Source of the DNA: Lingula anatina
Taxonomy: Eukaryota; Brachiopoda; Lingulata; Lingulida; Lingulidae
Length of the DNA stretch: 37,573 nucleotides
NCBI RefSeq assembly: GCF_001039355.2
Contig: NW_019776080.1
Span: 1 to 37,573 of the forward strand
Reading direction: 5' to 3'
A program made the translations under genes and the position numbers. The notes below the pieces were generated by a model. It saw only the letters and a program-made list of their open reading frames with translations. It did not search any database and was not told the DNA's origin. How positions within the stretch are numbered: the first letter of the stretch is position 1; each line of letters begins with the position of its first letter. Below are positions 33,589 to 37,573 of the stretch, one piece after another.

Positions 33589-34373
33589 GAAATTTTTAAT
33601 GTGGAACATTATGAAGACCTGGAAAGTGTGCAGCACTAAGAAGTTATTGGAATAATCATCATTGTAAGATTAACACAAACTGTGATAATATCACCTAGTG
33701 CTGATAAAAACCAGAGGGAATGAGGTGGGGACGATGTTATCAAGGCTTTGGGTTTGGTCCCATGTCTTCCTTTGGTCTGTATACTTGTACTGATGCAAGC
33801 CTGAAAGGAAAGTATTAATGCTTGCTTGCTGATTTTTTGGAAGATAAGACACTGCATGGTGTTACAAGTATTTGTAATTAGCAGTTTTGCGTGATATGTT
33901 TAAATACAATTTAAATGTACAATTTCCTGGTACGAAAGTTGTCGAAATTGCCTGGATGGCAGTACGTTAAGTTTCAAAACATACAAGTTCTTAATAAAAT
34001 CTAATATCAAGCACATCATAAAGTTGTTATTTGACCAGTTAAGGTCGCTTTACTTATGTCAACTTTCTTTTCGATTTTACTTGTTAACTAACTGATTTAG
34101 AAAGATAAGTTTACAGGTTTCACAATTTAGCGACGTACACCAATTTAGCTTGTCTTAAAACCGCCGTCAATCTACTTTACTACAAAAAAGATTGACATTA
34201 TATACCCAAACCCAAGATGTAATCTTAAACGTGTAACTATTAATCCCTGCTATAAATGGCTAACACAAATACCAAACAATGTATAAAAACTTTCTTTTAA
34301 TCTGTAATAAATGAACTGAACACACATACGCAAATCTTGTAGTGCATGTAGCTATGACTAAATCTTGTTTCGA

Positions 34374-34441
34374 TCAATAACCTCGCCTTTTGTCACGATC
34401 ACGACCTATGGCCTGCAACCGTTGCTCCCTCCTCTGTTCAT
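34374..34441 (-). CDS. Exon 3 (terminal) of candidate small gene
   Basis: Acceptor tttttttaattcccaaag. The first two bases complete an Asp codon, then EQRREQRLQAIGRDRDKRRG-Y and TGA at 34376-34374. The dense alternation of Arg, Asp, Glu and Gln codons looks protein-coding against AT-rich surroundings. Confidence 0.55.
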
Positions 34442-34974
34442 CTTTGGGAATTAAAAAAATTCCTATCAGATTTTTTTAACGTGTTGGCAGTGCACCAAGC
34501 TTGCACCATTTTTTGCTTTTTCACCGGTGTATGACTGATTCAAGAGATAAACAGTATCAAGAAATCCAGCCCAAAATTTAAGCGTTACATTTGCCAGCAA
34601 TGCAACGTCAACAGTTATTTGTAGGCCTACAATTGACGTTCACCTTCCTTGATCAAACCAGTTGCTTCCTGAGGTGCCCCTCGGGGAGATATGAAGATTA
34701 TGCTCATCCAGGTAAGCAAATGAGTCTTGCAATCTAAATGCTGTAAGATTCCCGATCACAGATAACGATCGGCAGTTAAGGAAAATGTGAAAATGAGAGG
34801 CATTTCCTTTTTCACAGATAGCTTATAAATTTATAGGTTATCGATCGTTAATCACCTGAATTCCCCACGTGTAAAATTTACATCGCATTGGCAATGTACA
34901 ATTCCTCCTTTTTACATATAATAAAATAATTAATATTAAAAAAAATATATATATATATATATATATATAGGGCC

Positions 34975-35006
<32 letters not shown>

Positions 35007-37545
35007 CATTTCTAAAAAAACTTGATTTTATCACACATAAACTTTATTTTAAAGATTTAAAAGCAGTGATTCCTTTTCACTAAACTGATATACTTGTCTT
35101 AATTACACTATGCATATATTTTGAATATTTTTAAATGTTTTGGTGCGACGTGCTATGGGGCCAAACGCAATGAATCGGCTTATCGGCTTATTGCTTGTGC
35201 TCATCCCTTTGGTTGCGTTAGTTGAGTTTCGTCTCTCCTAGACATTTTCTAACACAATCTACATTGCTGGTTTTGTCAACACTGAGTGTATATGCATTCT
35301 TACAGTCGGTTACCGGATTACTGAACCCAGAACGAGGCTCGCATTTTGGACTAGGGTAAAACATTGGCTTGCGCCCATTACTCTCAATGTTAAATTGGTG
35401 AACTTTGATCGTTCATATCAAGCAGACCAGAGGACAATTACTAGTGACAACCACTTGGTTATATTCACTAGGGTTTTTAGCGTCAGTCAATGGGCCTCAG
35501 GAGGATTTTCTAGAGCTGATGGTGATTTTATCAGCGATAATACCAACACTCCTCCAACGGGCTGCAATTACAGTTTACACCAGATGCATGCTGTAATATA
35601 GGCATATTTTATCGTCTGTATCAAGTATATCTGTGAACAAATACGCGTGACAACTGTTTGTTGATATTCACTTACGTATTTAGCTGAGGGAAATGGCCAT
35701 CAAAAGGATTTTCTAGCGTCAGTGGCGACTTTATCAACGATGGTGGTGTACTATTTTTAAAGCAATTTTTCCTACTGGGACACTATGACCTATACGCACC
35801 CAGTTCATTAATATACAGTCAGAATTCTTGTATAATAAAATCATTATCTAAACAAAGAAAACTGTTATATTCATATTGCTTTTAGAGTTCTCAGTTTGAA
35901 AGATTTGATAATCAGAAAAGGGGGCTTGGGTAGCATTGCTCACCTGTCGTGTTCAAAGCAGGTGTCTCAAGTAATGCAATAAATGTGCTTTCAAAAAGAA
36001 TTTTAATTTGTCACTGCTGTGTTTTTCATTAAAATTTCTTTTTCTACTGTTGTCTGGATTATGTTTGAAGAGACTATAAAATACTTTTTCAGCTTTTATA
36101 ATTTCTGCACAAAACGTAAAAAATTTCATTAGAGGCCTGCCAAAATTATTTTTCATAAATAGATTCATCCATAATTATCCAATTAAACAAAAAGTTTTGA
36201 ATGAAAGCCTCACTTAAATCTTTTTAAGTTGTCAAAATCTACAAATCATTTTTGACTCTGATGCTAAATGAAGTTCATGATGTTTTTTTTTTAGAAAATA
36301 ATATAAATTTAAAAGGTAGTTATTTCATTTTCATTTTTAGAACATCGGACTCAATATCACAATACAAAGTACGATCTATAAAAATCCAAATTGAATGCAT
36401 ATTTAACTGTCATAAATCACTTTGAATTCTTAAACAAAATGCAAAATGAAAGATACAATAAAACTTGTTGACTTTAAATTTACATTTTATTTCTATCTAT
36501 ATATGTATGTAAGAAAGGAGTTATAAAATTCCTTGACATATGCTGTAAAGTTGCATTCTGAATTAACATTTGTACAGTAAAAATGAATTAGGATTTCTAT
36601 GATATAAAAAACTTAAGCAAATATAACAGTAGTGTCCAAAGGATAAAAACACTAAATCCATAACAAAAATTTGATTGCTGAGTGTTTTTTCTAATTGCAG
36701 GGGTTAATAAATTTTACTCAGCAAACAGCTCCACCCGCTAGTTTCTTCCAGTTCATATACTGGAGTATGTGCATTGATAGCCTTTCTTGCTATTCTATCT
36801 TGATGAAAGTGTGCAACATCACAAAGAAAAAGTATTAGTTATCTGTTCCAATAGCACATTATTGCCATTTACACACTTCATAATACAATAATTAAATTAT
36901 TTATTGAGTATGTAAAAATTTTATTCCTGTCCATGATCACAATTCTGCATGTCTGCAGCAACATGGGTATTAAAAAATTACTAGAAAAAATTGTTCAAAT
37001 TTTCAAAATGTACTTTCAGTAATAAAATCAGACTAGTAAACTGTCATTAGAGCTTTCTTTCAGCTCCCCTTTTCAAAGACAAATACAATGACCACACCTG
37101 TGAAGATCATATCTGTTTTAGTTCTATTTGCTACAATGACACCAACTGATAAGATCACTTTCTTCCAATTAAACCACCTCAAAGGGCTCTATGATTGTTT
37201 GAGGATCCAGGTAAGTTCTGTTCAATCGCTGTCAGTGGACAGATTCATCCGATAACAAAGCCATTGGAACTTCTTACCTGAAAAACAATCGGAACTAACT
37301 GCAGCTCATATAATAACAGTGTAAGAGAGGCGCATTTCAATCGCTGATAAAATCGGCATCAATGCTAGAAAAGGTCCTTGATGGCCATTTCCTGACACTA
37401 AATACCTATGGTGATATAATTAAACAGTTGTCAAGTTTAATTATCTACCGGTGTGAGAGATACAGACGATCAAAGTTGATCATTTTAACATGGGGAGTAA
37501 TGGAGCTTACAGATTGTTTTACCCTAGTCCGGGCGTGGCGGCCAT
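34374..37545 (-). CDS. Candidate small minus-strand gene, three exons, about 49-residue basic protein
   Basis: Three exons join in phase (37545-37523, 34702-34644, 34441-34374) from an ATG to a TGA. The product starts MAATPGLG, continues IIFISPRGAPQEATGLIKE and ends DEQRREQRLQAIGRDRDKRR-GY. The last third is a charged helix rich in Arg, like many nuclear RNA-associated proteins, but I do not recognise the family. The phases are 2 then 1 and fit exactly. All introns are GT-AG. The start codon is embedded in AAGATGGCC inside a YY1-like site, next to a CRE, typical of housekeeping promoters. A possible variant poly(A) signal, ATTAAA on the minus strand at 34301-34296, lies about 72 bases after the stop. 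Further in-frame exons could lie in the 2.8-kb first intron. The gene converges on PLC-beta. Confidence 0.5.
34644..34702 (-). CDS. Exon 2 of candidate small gene
   Basis: Acceptor cttacctggatgag, donor GAAG|GTGAAC. These 59 bases read C + IIFISPRGAPQEATGLIKE + G, entering in phase 2 and leaving in phase 1. The plus strand of the same stretch also ends in a CAG|GTAAGC-like donor, so strand assignment depends on the in-phase join with exons 1 and 3. Confidence 0.45.
34943..35001. repeat. Interrupted (TA)n microsatellite
   Basis: Two TA runs separated by gggcc, together about 59 bases. Confidence 0.95.
35746..37284. other. Interior of the inverted-repeat segment
   Basis: AT-rich, without a recognised gene; it would be intron 1 of the minus-strand gene. 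A minus-strand stretch at 35960-35935 contains cacgacaggtgagcaatgct, which looks like an exon-donor junction but has no clear exon upstream of it. Confidence 0.4.
37523..37545 (-). CDS. Exon 1 (coding part) of candidate small gene
   Basis: ATG at 37545-37543 in the context CACAAGATGGCC, a good Kozak match. It encodes MAATPGL plus two bases and ends GG|GTAAAA, phase 2. Confidence 0.45.
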
Positions 37546-37557
37546 CTTGTGACGTCA
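37538..37557 (-). promoter_or_regulatory. YY1-like site and CRE at a likely core promoter
   Basis: On the minus strand TGACGTCA (37557-37550, a perfect CRE/ATF site) is directly followed by CAAGATGGCCGC (37549-37538, a YY1 consensus in the orientation seen at housekeeping starts). Local GC content rises sharply. No TATA box is seen immediately upstream, but the window ends 16 bases further on. Confidence 0.55.
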
Positions 37558-37573
37558 TGCCGACTGTAAGAAT

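Larger units (their letters stand above)
31378..34293. other. Intergenic between convergent genes
   Basis: AT-rich sequence with low-complexity tracts: poly-T/A stretches near 32400-32540 and the repeats listed separately. No supported gene on either strand. Confidence 0.45.
35296..37573. mobile_element. Segment bounded by roughly 290-bp terminal inverted repeats
   Basis: 35296-35585 and 37573-37285 are inverted, diverged copies: attcttacagtcgg at both ends, then ggactagggtaaaac, ccattactc, aactttgatcgt and attttatcagcgat in the same order. A third, direct copy of the inner module lies at 35648-35745 (gatattcactta, aaatggccatcaa, ggattttctag). No transposase was seen inside. It is either a non-autonomous transposon or an inverted duplication of the small gene's promoter region. 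It may extend past the window. Confidence 0.65.

Noticed and set aside
33428-33655. Plus-strand open frame containing the 20-bp tandem repeat
   Set aside because: The period of 20 is not a multiple of three, so the repeat reads differently in each unit; this is repeat-driven openness, not a protein repeat.
34644-34702. Same segment read as a plus-strand exon ending CAG|GTAAGC
   Set aside because: Plus-strand frames either hit a stop or have no partner exon, while the minus reading joins two other exons in exact phase.
1-37573. CRISPR arrays, bacterial operons, rRNA or intact tRNA genes
   Set aside because: No regularly spaced direct repeats with unique spacers, no ribosome-binding sites or operon packing, and no complete tRNA cloverleaf or rRNA segment was seen.

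Overview
This is an AT-rich animal nuclear genome window. It has compact exons with clean splice sites, introns of a few hundred bases to several kilobases, microsatellites, and decayed DNA transposons. I see no bacterial-style gene organisation. The main gene is a metazoan phosphoinositide-specific phospholipase C beta. Its sequence and the style of the repeats suggest an invertebrate, probably a lophotrochozoan such as a mollusc; the taxon is inference.

Region 1-29.3 kb is the 3' three quarters of a PLC-beta gene on the + strand. I could chain 22 coding exons from 2058 to the stop codon at 29286-29288. Every exon junction is phase-consistent, and together they encode about 948 residues. The window opens inside the catalytic X box. 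It then runs through the acidic X-Y linker, the Y box, the C2 domain, the helix-turn-helix that docks G-alpha-q, a Ser/Thr-rich low-complexity linker, and the long C-terminal coiled coil. The N-terminal PH domain, EF hands and first catalytic histidine must lie upstream of the window. The sequence resembles the PLCB1/2/3 (Plc21C/egl-8) branch more than the PLCB4/norpA branch. Notable splicing features are a GC-AG intron after the linker exon, a 27-base microexon, and a candidate 231-base phase-symmetric cassette exon. The cassette would insert 77 residues exactly between the C2 domain and the G-alpha-q docking element.

The introns hold repeats: a 161-bp tandem repeat plus a dispersed repeat (1-930, with a third copy near 10.8 kb), a fold-back element built of palindromic CACCGCGGTG units (13.05-14.05 kb), inverted-repeat MITE-like elements (17.45 kb, 20.36 kb), a SINE-like fragment (20.07 kb), a decayed Tc1/mariner copy (27.14-28.62 kb) and several microsatellites.

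Region 29.3-37.5 kb is the PLC-beta 3' UTR, then intergenic sequence, then what looks like a small minus-strand gene convergent with PLC-beta. Three short exons (37545-37523, 34702-34644, 34441-34374) join in phase to a roughly 49-residue basic protein. Its start codon sits in a YY1-type motif next to a perfect CRE. I do not recognise the protein. The promoter and first exon-intron junction are partly duplicated in inverted orientation at 35296-35585, so the same segment also looks like a 2.3-kb element with long terminal inverted repeats.
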